From CAZLQR01 sp964366455 (GTDB lineage: Bacteria; Patescibacteriota; Microgenomatia; UBA1406; GWC2-37-13): a stretch of 15,990 bases of DNA. Positions 5,723 to 12,465 of the stretch are shown here, in pieces. The notes beneath the pieces were generated by a model. That model did not search any database and had not been told where the DNA came from. It was given only the letters and a program-made list of their open reading frames with translations. The position numbers were made by a program, and so were the translations under genes. The stretch lies in contig CAYISZ010000018.1 of NCBI GenBank assembly GCA_964366455.1, forward strand, positions 1-15,990, given 5' to 3'. Numbering within the stretch: the first letter of the stretch is position 1; each line of letters begins with the position of its first letter.

Positions 5723-8302
5723 ATGCGAATAGGACGTAATCACAAGCTTCTTCGATGGTTCTCTCGCCTTACACCCAGAAATAAATTGATTGCAGTTTGT
5801 GGTGCCGGCTTAGCTGTCGCATCGTTGTTTTTATTTTTAGTGTTTGCGTGGTTTGCGCGTGACCTTCCTGCCCCAGGAAAGCTTACTCAGGTGAATGACT
5901 CTGCAACAATTTTCTATGACAGAGACGGAAAAGTTTTGTTCGAGCTATATAAAGACAAAAATAGACTTCCAGTGAAAGGGGATGAAATTCCCGATCTGAT
6001 GAGGAAGGCAACTACCTCTATCGAGGATAAAGACTTTTATAAACACAAGGGAATCTCCGAGTCGGGCCTAATACGAGCTTTGCTCATAGCCCCGCTTACC
6101 GGACGAGGTGTGCAGGGAGGTTCAACTATCACACAGCAGCTTATAAAGTTGGTTCTTCTGGACTCAGAAAGAACGGCGTCGCGCAAAATTAAGGAAATGA
6201 TCCTTGCGATTGAAATTGAACGTAGATACTCAAAGGATGAAATTTTGGAGCTTTATTTAAATGAAATTCCTTACGGTGGAACGATGTATGGTATAGGCTC
6301 TGCTGCCAAAGGATATTTTGGAAAGTCACCATCAGAACTTTCACTTGTGGAGATGGCATTCCTTGCCGGGCTACCTCAGCTGCCTTCTCAGTACTCCCCT
6401 TTTATTGGAGCTAAAGACGCATGGAAGCCAAGAACCACCGCTGTGTTGCGTCGAATGCGAGAGGATGGATATATAACAAAAAAAGAAGAAACAGCAGCAC
6501 TAGCCAAAATGGGCTCTCTAAAGTTTTCGACACCTAAGCTTAGTATAAACGCGCCTCACTTCGTTTTTTACGTTCAAGAGCTAATTGAGAAGGAGTACGG
6601 AGTAAAACTAGATGGGAAAGGACTCAGAATCTACACAACCTTATCTCTGGAGGTTCAAAAAGTAGCTGAGCAGATCGTTAAAGAAGAAATCGAAAAATTA
6701 AAGGGGTATCAGGTTGGAAACGGAGCTGCTGTAGTTCTAGATTCTAAAACTGGAGAGGTGCTAGCGATGGTCGGTTCGTATGATTTTAATAACGATAAAT
6801 ACGGTAAATTTAATGCTGCTCTTGGACTTAGACAACCTGGGTCCACAATAAAACCAATTACTTACGCTACTGCATTTGAAAAAGGTTATACACCATCCTC
6901 GGTTGTTATGGATGTCCAGACTACATTTGGTAACCAAGGATCGGAGGAGTATAAGCCTGTAAATTATGACGGAAAATTTAGAGGTCCAGTGCAAATGAGA
7001 TTCGCTCTCGGCAACTCATACAATATTCCTGCGGTCAAAACATTGGCGTTAGTTGGAGTTAAGGACTTTTTACGTAAAGCAGAATCCATGGGACTAAAAA
7101 CATTTGCACCAACAGACGCAAATATGAATAGATTTGGTCTCGCGATTACTCTTGGAGGTGGTGAAAGTACTCTATTGGATATGTCCGGTGCATTTTCTGT
7201 ATTTGCTCGCGGAGGAAAGTCTAATGATGTGTTGCCAATTAAGGAAGTTAAGGATCGCAGAGGGTTTACGGTTTACAAACCAAAAAGAAGTTCTTCGCAA
7301 CAGGTTGTTACACCACAAGCAAACTTTCTAATTTCTCATATTCTATCTGACAACATTGCAAGAACGGAGGCCTTTGGTGCAGGCTCTTACCTAAATATTC
7401 CCGGTAAAACAGTTGCGGTCAAAACTGGTACAACCAATGACAAACGTGACAACTGGACCATAGGCTACACAAATGACGTTACTGTTGGAGTCTGGGTTGG
7501 TAACAACGACAACTCCCCCATGAACCCACGCATCGCCTCAGGTATTACCGGAGCTTCCCCTATTTGGAGCAACATAATGAAGAAACTTCTCACGGATAAG
7601 AAGTTTAGTTTTAAAGATGGAATTATGAAACAGCCATCTGGGATAAAGGCGCTAATCGTTGATGCATATTTAGGTGGGCTACCTAAAGATGGTTACCCAA
7701 CTCGATCTGAATACTTTGTAGACGGTTCAGAACCAAAGGATGTTTCGCCGTTTTATAAAAAACTTAAGATATCCAAATCAAACGGTAAGTTAGCGAACGA
7801 CGTCGAGATTCGTAACGGAAACTATGATGAAAAAGATTTTATTGTGATTACTGAGAACGATCCCGTATCTGTTGATAACAAAAATAGATGGCAGGAAGCG
7901 ATTGATGCATGGGTCCGTGAACAGGCTGAAAAAGGAGATGAGAAGTTTAAATACCCAACCGAGAACTCTGATGCAAATGCCGATAGCGTGGGAGTTAGTA
8001 TTAAGAGCCCAGGAAACGAAAGTACTGTAGGAAGTAATGTGCAGATCAAGGCGGTATTCTCATCTTCTGAGAAGATTAAAAACGTAAAAATTTATGTGAA
8101 TGGAGAAGAGAAGAAAAACCTAGATGGCAACCGAAATGACATTGACGAAACTATCAATCTTTCTGACGGAACATATGAAATTAAGGTCGTGGCAAAAAAC
8201 GAAAAGGATAAAAGCGGTGAGGCAACTATAAAGATTGGAGTAAATAAACCGTGGAATGAGTCGCCGACTAGCACGCCCGCGCCTACACCAACAGGCCCTT
8301 AA
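5723..8302 (+). CDS. Class A penicillin-binding protein (PBP1A-type) with C-terminal Ig-like domain
   Basis: This bifunctional peptidoglycan synthase polymerises glycan strands from lipid II and cross-links peptides outside the membrane. The frame stays open upstream to 5414, inside recG; I chose the ATG at 5723 because a promoter ends 7 nt before it, giving 859 residues. A basic N-terminus precedes a membrane anchor at about 21-45. The GT51 glycosyltransferase domain shows EDKDFY (catalytic E101), GGSTITQQL (132-140) and LNEIPYG (179-185). The transpeptidase domain has the SxxK motif with S374 as nucleophile and K377, SYN at 432-434 and KTGT at 567-570. Residues about 755-842 look like an extracellular Ig-like beta domain, followed by a Pro/Thr-rich tail. 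The 3' end overlaps the convergent pheT by 20 nt. Confidence 0.95.
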   Translation: MRIGRNHKLLRWFSRLTPRNKLIAVCGAGLAVASLFLFLVFAWFARDLPAPGKLTQVNDSATIFYDRDGKVLFELYKDKNRLPVKGDEIPDLMRKATTSIEDKDFYKHKGISESGLIRALLIAPLTGRGVQGGSTITQQLIKLVLLDSERTASRKIKEMILAIEIERRYSKDEILELYLNEIPYGGTMYGIGSAAKGYFGKSPSELSLVEMAFLAGLPQLPSQYSPFIGAKDAWKPRTTAVLRRMREDGYITKKEETAALAKMGSLKFSTPKLSINAPHFVFYVQELIEKEYGVKLDGKGLRIYTTLSLEVQKVAEQIVKEEIEKLKGYQVGNGAAVVLDSKTGEVLAMVGSYDFNNDKYGKFNAALGLRQPGSTIKPITYATAFEKGYTPSSVVMDVQTTFGNQGSEEYKPVNYDGKFRGPVQMRFALGNSYNIPAVKTLALVGVKDFLRKAESMGLKTFAPTDANMNRFGLAITLGGGESTLLDMSGAFSVFARGGKSNDVLPIKEVKDRRGFTVYKPKRSSSQQVVTPQANFLISHILSDNIARTEAFGAGSYLNIPGKTVAVKTGTTNDKRDNWTIGYTNDVTVGVWVGNNDNSPMNPRIASGITGASPIWSNIMKKLLTDKKFSFKDGIMKQPSGIKALIVDAYLGGLPKDGYPTRSEYFVDGSEPKDVSPFYKKLKISKSNGKLANDVEIRNGNYDEKDFIVITENDPVSVDNKNRWQEAIDAWVREQAEKGDEKFKYPTENSDANADSVGVSIKSPGNESTVGSNVQIKAVFSSSEKIKNVKIYVNGEEKKNLDGNRNDIDETINLSDGTYEIKVVAKNEKDKSGEATIKIGVNKPWNESPTSTPAPTPTGP

Positions 8303-10283
8303 TTTTTTCTAACTCCTTTTGAGCTTCTACCTCGGTTAAGTTTTTCTTAGTAGAACTAAAGTAGTAGCGCAAAGTAAGTGTTTCCTTATAAACATCTACT
8401 AACTCCATCTTTTCAAGAAGCGATGAACTGGCGAAAGAAAGTTTTTTTATCTCTTCATAGCTCTTCTTTCCAGCCTTTACATTTAGGTCGAGTTTCACCG
8501 TTGCATAAGGGTTAATTGGCTTGTACTGGGAAATAATCTTGGCGTGATTCATAAGTGAAATAAGATCAAAACTCGCCAGATAAACTGGAGTCTTGAGATT
8601 ATTTTTGTGCTGGAGTTGTGTGGAGAGTTTTCCAATCGAACCAAACACTGAACCGTTAAGAACAAAATCTACAACTTCATTCTTTGAGAATATATGAATC
8701 TTTGCTAATCTTAATTCGTAATCGGTAATTCGTAATTCTGACAGCAGTCCTTCCACAATTCCCTTCAAATCCAAGAATGATGTATTTGTAGCAAACGCTA
8801 CTTTATAAATTTCTTTTGGTAGCTCCTTTTCCTGAGGGTAATAAACCTTCGCAATCTCAAAAAATCTCAAAACATCCGCTTTACCTTGATTTTCTTTAAT
8901 ATTTCGAATCAATGAAGGTAAAAGTGAGGTACGCATATACTGAAGTTCTTCTGAAATGGTGTTTGCTAACCTCAAATGATGCTTTACCTCAAGATTCATA
9001 TTTTCAATTAGTTCCTTTGAGACCATTGAGTAGTTCATTGATTCATGGAGTCCTAGGTTCTTAAGGAAATGCTTAATTCTTGTTTGATAATCAAACAATT
9101 GTTCTATCTCTTTAGGTTGCTGAATATAAACCATTGGAGGTAAATTGCTTGGGAGATTGTGGTAACCATAGATGCGAGCAATTTCTTCCACAATGTCTTC
9201 AGGGATGACAATATCGCGGAGCCTAATTATTGGTACTTCTATTTTGTATGTCGCGCTACGAAGATTATAAGTTGTATGAAATCCAAGGTTTTCTAGTATT
9301 TTTTTACACTCATCGGGTTTTATAGATATTCCCATTCTGCTTTCTACAAACGAATGTTTAATTTCAATAGTTCTTTTTTTCGAGTGAGTTGGGTGATAGT
9401 CTCTAATCTCGGACATCTGTCTGGCTCCTGTCATCTGTCGAAGCAAATTAAGAGAGTATATGGTCGCAGATTCCGCTCTGTCATCATCAAGGTTTTTCTC
9501 AAAGTACGCAACGGCGTTACTTCTTTTTCCAGTAAGCATTGCTGTTCTTCTAACCATTGTCCCGTTAAATACGGGAACGAATAAAACGATGTTCTTGGTG
9601 TTCTTTTGTACAGATGAGTTGAAGCCCCCCATAATTCCAGGCTGATCAATAAGGTTACCTTCGCCATCCGCAATTACAATGTCGTTTCCAGGTAACGTAA
9701 CCGTTTCCTTATCAAGAGTTACAATTTTTTCTCCCTTTTTACTTTCTCTTACAATCATTGTGTGTTGTTTAATTTCATCGTAATCGAAGATATGACAGGG
9801 TTGGCCAAGCGCAATTCTCATGTAGTTAGATATGTCGATTACATTATTTAAAGATCGTTCTCCACACATTTCTAGTCGTTCTTTTATTAATTTCTCCGAT
9901 GGCTTGATAGTAACATCAGAAAGAGCTACGGTAATCAATCTACTAGCAAATTTTTTATCCTCGACCTTAACGACTAAGGGTAAAGATTTACCACTAAATT
10001 TCTCTGACCACTTAAATCTAAGTTCTGTTAGAGGATTTTGCTTTAGTTTTGCTTTCTTTCCAAAGCGTGGCAAAATCGCCTGTGCTTCTTGCGCAATTCC
10101 AAAGACCGATGCCATATCTACACGGTTTGAGGTAACCTCAATATCGAATACGTAATCATCGCCTACTTTATCAACCCGTTCGACCCCGGGTCCACATAGC
10201 GAAAGATATTTTTGTATTTCGTATGGATCCGCATCAGTATCCAGATACTCAAGGAGCCAGTTGTATGTAATTTTTATATTCAT
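8283..10283 (-). CDS. pheT: Phenylalanine-tRNA ligase beta subunit, lacking the N-terminal tRNA-binding OB domain
   Basis: PheT is the beta subunit of the alpha2-beta2 PheRS. At 666 residues it is about 130 shorter than E. coli PheT. The N-terminal segment (1-45) runs directly into the FDIEVTSNRVD element at 46-56, so the roughly 110-residue EMAP/OB tRNA-binding domain is absent. The B3/B4 region follows (about 110-300, with CGERS at 140-144 and GQPCHIFD at 160-167), then a B5 domain with PEDIVEEIARIYGY (361-374), the catalytic-like core (about 395-580), and an FDX-ACB anticodon-binding domain (about 588-664). The position of the editing-site Glu in E. coli (NVLLECAFF) appears to be Phe here (NIVLFVPVF, 231-239). 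Residues about 516-526 come from a 7-bp-period repeat. The gene follows pheS after 3 nt and is probably co-transcribed with it. Confidence 0.95.
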   Translation of the reverse strand: MNIKITYNWLLEYLDTDADPYEIQKYLSLCGPGVERVDKVGDDYVFDIEVTSNRVDMASVFGIAQEAQAILPRFGKKAKLKQNPLTELRFKWSEKFSGKSLPLVVKVEDKKFASRLITVALSDVTIKPSEKLIKERLEMCGERSLNNVIDISNYMRIALGQPCHIFDYDEIKQHTMIVRESKKGEKIVTLDKETVTLPGNDIVIADGEGNLIDQPGIMGGFNSSVQKNTKNIVLFVPVFNGTMVRRTAMLTGKRSNAVAYFEKNLDDDRAESATIYSLNLLRQMTGARQMSEIRDYHPTHSKKRTIEIKHSFVESRMGISIKPDECKKILENLGFHTTYNLRSATYKIEVPIIRLRDIVIPEDIVEEIARIYGYHNLPSNLPPMVYIQQPKEIEQLFDYQTRIKHFLKNLGLHESMNYSMVSKELIENMNLEVKHHLRLANTISEELQYMRTSLLPSLIRNIKENQGKADVLRFFEIAKVYYPQEKELPKEIYKVAFATNTSFLDLKGIVEGLLSELRITDYELRLAKIHIFSKNEVVDFVLNGSVFGSIGKLSTQLQHKNNLKTPVYLASFDLISLMNHAKIISQYKPINPYATVKLDLNVKAGKKSYEEIKKLSFASSSLLEKMELVDVYKETLTLRYYFSSTKKNLTEVEAQKELEKIKGLLV
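8707..8740 (-). repeat. Heptanucleotide-period repeat inside pheT
   Basis: Plus-strand units AATTCGT (8713), AATCGGT (8720), AATTCGT (8727) and AATTCTG (8734) repeat every 7 bp, with a degenerate unit just before. The coding strand reads them as ELRITDYELRL (residues 516-526), with ELR itself repeated. The sequence differs from the recG repeat but the period is the same. Confidence 0.75.
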
Positions 10284-10286
10284 AAA

Positions 10287-11333
10287 TTAGAATTGATCGA
10301 GGAATCGAATATCTCCTCCGTACAAAATTCTTAGATCGTCAAGCTTTAATCCAGCCTTCATAGAGAAAACGCGTTCGATACCAAATCCAAATGCCCAGCC
10401 AGAATATTTTTTTGGATCAATGCCACCGGCCTTAAGAACATTCGGATGAATCATTCCAGAACCACCTAATTCTAGCCATCCAGATTTACAGATTTTGCAT
10501 CGTTTGCCGCTTACCTTTCCGGTTCCATCACATACTCCACAGGTTATATCCACCTCGAAGGATGGCTCTGTGAATCTAAAATCAAATGGGCGCAGTCTAG
10601 TAACTCTTTTCTCCCCGAAGAACTGCTTTGCAAAGTGGTCTATTGTGCCCTTAAGATGAGTTATATTTATATGTTCATCTACGCACATTCCCTCAAACTG
10701 ATGAAACATCGGAACGTGCGATGCGTCCCAGTTTGGTCGATATGTTTTGCCGATATTGATCATTCGAATTGGAGGCTTTCCTTTAAGTCTAAGCATTTCT
10801 CGATTCTGACCGTTAGATGTGTGAGGAGTTAAAACCATTTTCCCATATTTATAATGAGCTGGTACGTCAATAAAAAAGGTTTCGAAATCGTCACGAGCGG
10901 GATGGTCAGAAGGCATGTTTAAAGTCTCGAAAGCAAAATGCTCCCAGTCGATTTCAGGATAGGACATCCGAATGAAACCAATTTTTTCAAATATTTTGCT
11001 AATCTCCTCAATTGCATAAGTTGTAGTATGGAGACTTCCCTTAGGGTATTTGACTCCTGGAAGGGTAACGTCAATTAGGGCCGAGTCATCGTCTTTTGCA
11101 AATAATTCTTGTCGCTTTTTTTGTAATGAATCGGTTATCTCTGTTTTTAGCTTATTTACTCCAGTGCCGAATACTTTCTTTTCGTCTGCGGGAATATCTT
11201 TAATTTTTTGTAGAAGATCGTTTATCTTCCCATTTCGGCCTAGATAAGAAATCTCAAGTTCATCAAGTTGTTTTGTTGTTGTGCAGGAATGAAGTTCCTT
11301 TCCAAATGAAATGCGAACAGAGTCAATGTTCAT
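10287..11333 (-). CDS. pheS: Phenylalanine-tRNA ligase alpha subunit with zinc-knuckle insertion
   Basis: PheS is the catalytic alpha subunit of PheRS, which attaches phenylalanine to tRNA-Phe. The 348-residue protein has an N-terminal helical tRNA-binding region (about 1-90) followed by the class II core. Recognisable elements are PSDHPARD (141-148), motif 2 with YRPNWDASHVPMFHQFEG (198-215), the TEPSFEVD strand (255-262), GGSGMIHPNVL (290-300) and motif 3 GWAFGFGIER (312-321). Between the FEVD strand and the WLELGG strand, four cysteines (C265, C268, C279, C282) form a C-x2-C...C-x2-C knuckle, which is likely to bind zinc. E. coli PheS lacks this; I recall similar insertions in other bacterial PheS proteins. 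A TATAAT box ends 6 nt before the ATG, so pheS-pheT can be transcribed separately from the upstream ribosomal genes. Confidence 0.97.
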   Translation of the reverse strand: MNIDSVRISFGKELHSCTTTKQLDELEISYLGRNGKINDLLQKIKDIPADEKKVFGTGVNKLKTEITDSLQKKRQELFAKDDDSALIDVTLPGVKYPKGSLHTTTYAIEEISKIFEKIGFIRMSYPEIDWEHFAFETLNMPSDHPARDDFETFFIDVPAHYKYGKMVLTPHTSNGQNREMLRLKGKPPIRMINIGKTYRPNWDASHVPMFHQFEGMCVDEHINITHLKGTIDHFAKQFFGEKRVTRLRPFDFRFTEPSFEVDITCGVCDGTGKVSGKRCKICKSGWLELGGSGMIHPNVLKAGGIDPKKYSGWAFGFGIERVFSMKAGLKLDDLRILYGGDIRFLDQF

Positions 11334-11339
11334 GAAAGA

Positions 11340-11345
11340 ATTATA
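11340..11345 (-). promoter_or_regulatory. -10 box of pheS
   Basis: The minus strand carries a perfect TATAAT (complement of 11340-11345), 6 nt before the pheS ATG. There is no TGn extension and no good -35; the -35 position falls inside the 20-bp repeat at 11357-11376. Predicted transcription would start at or next to the ATG. Confidence 0.6.
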
Positions 11346-11356
11346 CTAAAAGCTAG

Positions 11357-11376
11357 CCCTGAGCGGAGTCGAAGGG
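11357..11376. repeat. REP-like 20-bp element with inverted ends
   Basis: The plus strand reads CCCTGAGCGGAGTCGAAGGG, with CCCT and AGGG as complementary ends. From memory, this sequence (reverse complement CCCTTCGACTCCGCTCAGGG) recurs as a dispersed intergenic repeat in many bacterial genomes. Only one copy is seen in this window. It directly abuts the rplT stop codon and fills nearly half of the rplT-pheS gap. It could act as a weak transcript-end hairpin, but no convincing T-run follows. Confidence 0.5.
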
Positions 11377-11718
11377 TCATTTGACTTCGCTTACGATTTT
11401 TTTGAAGACGTTTGGATGCTCGGTGGCAATCTGTGAAAGAATCTTACGGTCAATAGTTACCTTTAGGGTCTTTAGCTTATTCATGAACTGGCTGTAAGAA
11501 AGTCCCTCCGGTCGGGTTGCTGCATTAATTCTCACAATCCACAAAGATCTAAAGTCTCTACGCTTAATTCTTCGGCCATCGTATGCATACTGACCAGCAT
11601 GAAGCACAGCTTCAGATGCTTTTTTAAACTGGCTACTTCTACTTTGCCAATAACCCTTTGCAAGCTTTAATACTTTTTTATGTCTTCGTTTTGTGCGTGT
11701 ACCTGACTTTACTCTCAT
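11377..11718 (-). CDS. rplT: 50S ribosomal protein L20
   Basis: L20 is an early-assembly protein of the large subunit that binds 23S rRNA. The 113-residue product is of family length and strongly basic at the N-terminus, with RTKRRHKKVLKLAKGYW at 8-24, AGQYAYDGRRIKRRDFRSLWIVRINAA (41-67) and GLSYSQFMNKLK (73-84). All of these are characteristic of L20. It follows rpmI after 4 nt, and a REP-like element touches its stop codon. In E. coli L20 represses its own operon through the rpmI leader; I saw no such RNA structure here, though none was modelled. No clear Shine-Dalgarno precedes the ATG, so translation is probably coupled to rpmI. Confidence 0.97.
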   Translation of the reverse strand: MRVKSGTRTKRRHKKVLKLAKGYWQSRSSQFKKASEAVLHAGQYAYDGRRIKRRDFRSLWIVRINAATRPEGLSYSQFMNKLKTLKVTIDRKILSQIATEHPNVFKKIVSEVK

Positions 11719-11722
11719 ATTA

Positions 11723-11929
11723 TTATGCTAATCCTAACATTTGTTTAATTTTTCTTCCGAAAACACCTTCTGTTTTCTTTATTAATTTCAGTCTTCGAAT
11801 TCTCTTTTTACCTTTGTTGTATCTCTTGTGGCGTAGATAATGAGAACGATGCAAGACCTTACCATTCTTGGTAACTCTAAATCGTTTAGACGCTGCTTTT
11901 CTTGTTCTTACTTTTGTTTGTTTTTTCAT
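11723..11929 (-). CDS. rpmI: 50S ribosomal protein L35
   Basis: L35 is a small basic large-subunit protein. The 68-residue product has the diagnostic N-terminus KVRTRKAASKRFRVTKNGK (6-24) and the central HRSHYLRHK (27-35), and is rich in Lys and Arg throughout. It lies 2 nt after infC and 4 nt before rplT, the classic infC-rpmI-rplT arrangement in which all three are translated from one mRNA. An AGGA 10 nt before its ATG is the clearest Shine-Dalgarno in the window. L35 is often overlooked because of its size, but position and sequence agree here. Confidence 0.96.
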   Translation of the reverse strand: MKKQTKVRTRKAASKRFRVTKNGKVLHRSHYLRHKRYNKGKKRIRRLKLIKKTEGVFGRKIKQMLGLA

Positions 11930-11931
11930 AT

Positions 11932-12465
11932 TTATTTCTTCCTAGATACTACTGCTCGAATCACTCTTCCTTCAACCTTAGGTTCCTTAGAAACGTTTAC
12001 ATCTCCAAGTCTTGCGATGAACTCCTTAGCTTTTCGCACGGCCATATCTTTTTTACCCATCTCTCGTCCTTTCAGACTGAGGTTGATACGAACCTGGTTA
12101 CCTTCGGCCAAAAATTCCTTTGCTTTTTCCTCAAAGCGCTTTAAATCGCCTTCAGCAATAAACAATGAAATCTTTATATCCTTTACTGTACTTTTCTTGA
12201 TTCCCTTTCTTGAGTCCTTAAGCTTCTTACCCTCTTGGTATAAAAACTTCTTAAAATCAATCATCTTTGCGACCGGTGGCTTTGCGTTTGGCGCAATCAA
12301 TACTAGGTCAGCCTCTCTTTCCATTGCCATTTTCATGGCCTCTTCTTTTGAAAGCAGTCCTATTTGTTTACTTTCGTGATCAACAACCCTCAAAGGCGAT
12401 ACGCTAATGTTGTGATTAATCGTATAGTATTTTTTAGGGGGTCGTGGTGCTGGGTAATTTCTCAA
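11932..12465 (-). CDS. infC: Translation initiation factor IF-3
   Basis: IF-3 binds the 30S subunit and enforces correct start-codon and initiator-tRNA selection. The 177 residues cover the N-terminal domain (YTINHNIS at 14-21 and GLLSKEEAMKMAMEREADLVLIAPNAKPPVAKMIDFKKF through 74), a Lys-rich linker (80-92) and the C-terminal domain (DIKISLFIAEGDL at 96-108, VRINLSLKGREMG at 125-137). A 15-residue Pro-rich extension precedes the conserved start. The initiation codon is TTG, overlapping the thrS stop as TTGA, and no in-frame ATG or GTG lies nearby upstream. E. coli infC uses the rare AUU so that IF-3 limits its own synthesis; a UUG start here would allow similar control. No Shine-Dalgarno is seen, so coupling to thrS is likely. 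Confidence 0.95.
   Translation of the reverse strand: MRNYPAPRPPKKYYTINHNISVSPLRVVDHESKQIGLLSKEEAMKMAMEREADLVLIAPNAKPPVAKMIDFKKFLYQEGKKLKDSRKGIKKSTVKDIKISLFIAEGDLKRFEEKAKEFLAEGNQVRINLSLKGREMGKKDMAVRKAKEFIARLGDVNVSKEPKVEGRVIRAVVSRKK
11940..11943 (-). promoter_or_regulatory. Shine-Dalgarno-like site of rpmI
   Basis: AGGA on the minus strand lies 10 nt before the rpmI ATG, within the end of infC. The spacing is slightly long. It is noteworthy because most other starts in the window have no recognisable ribosome-binding site. Confidence 0.4.

Noticed and set aside
8281..8310. Possible terminator GCCT/AGGC followed by a T-rich stretch
   Set aside because: The stem is only 4 bp with an 8-nt loop, and it lies inside two coding regions; too weak to call.
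8855..8875. Direct repeat ATCTCAAAA in pheT
   Set aside because: There are only two copies, and they encode the conserved FFEI segment, so it is explained by protein sequence.
11840..12379. 179-codon open frame on the plus strand
   Set aside because: It is antisense to infC and rpmI, which are certain; the frame is a shadow with no family resemblance.
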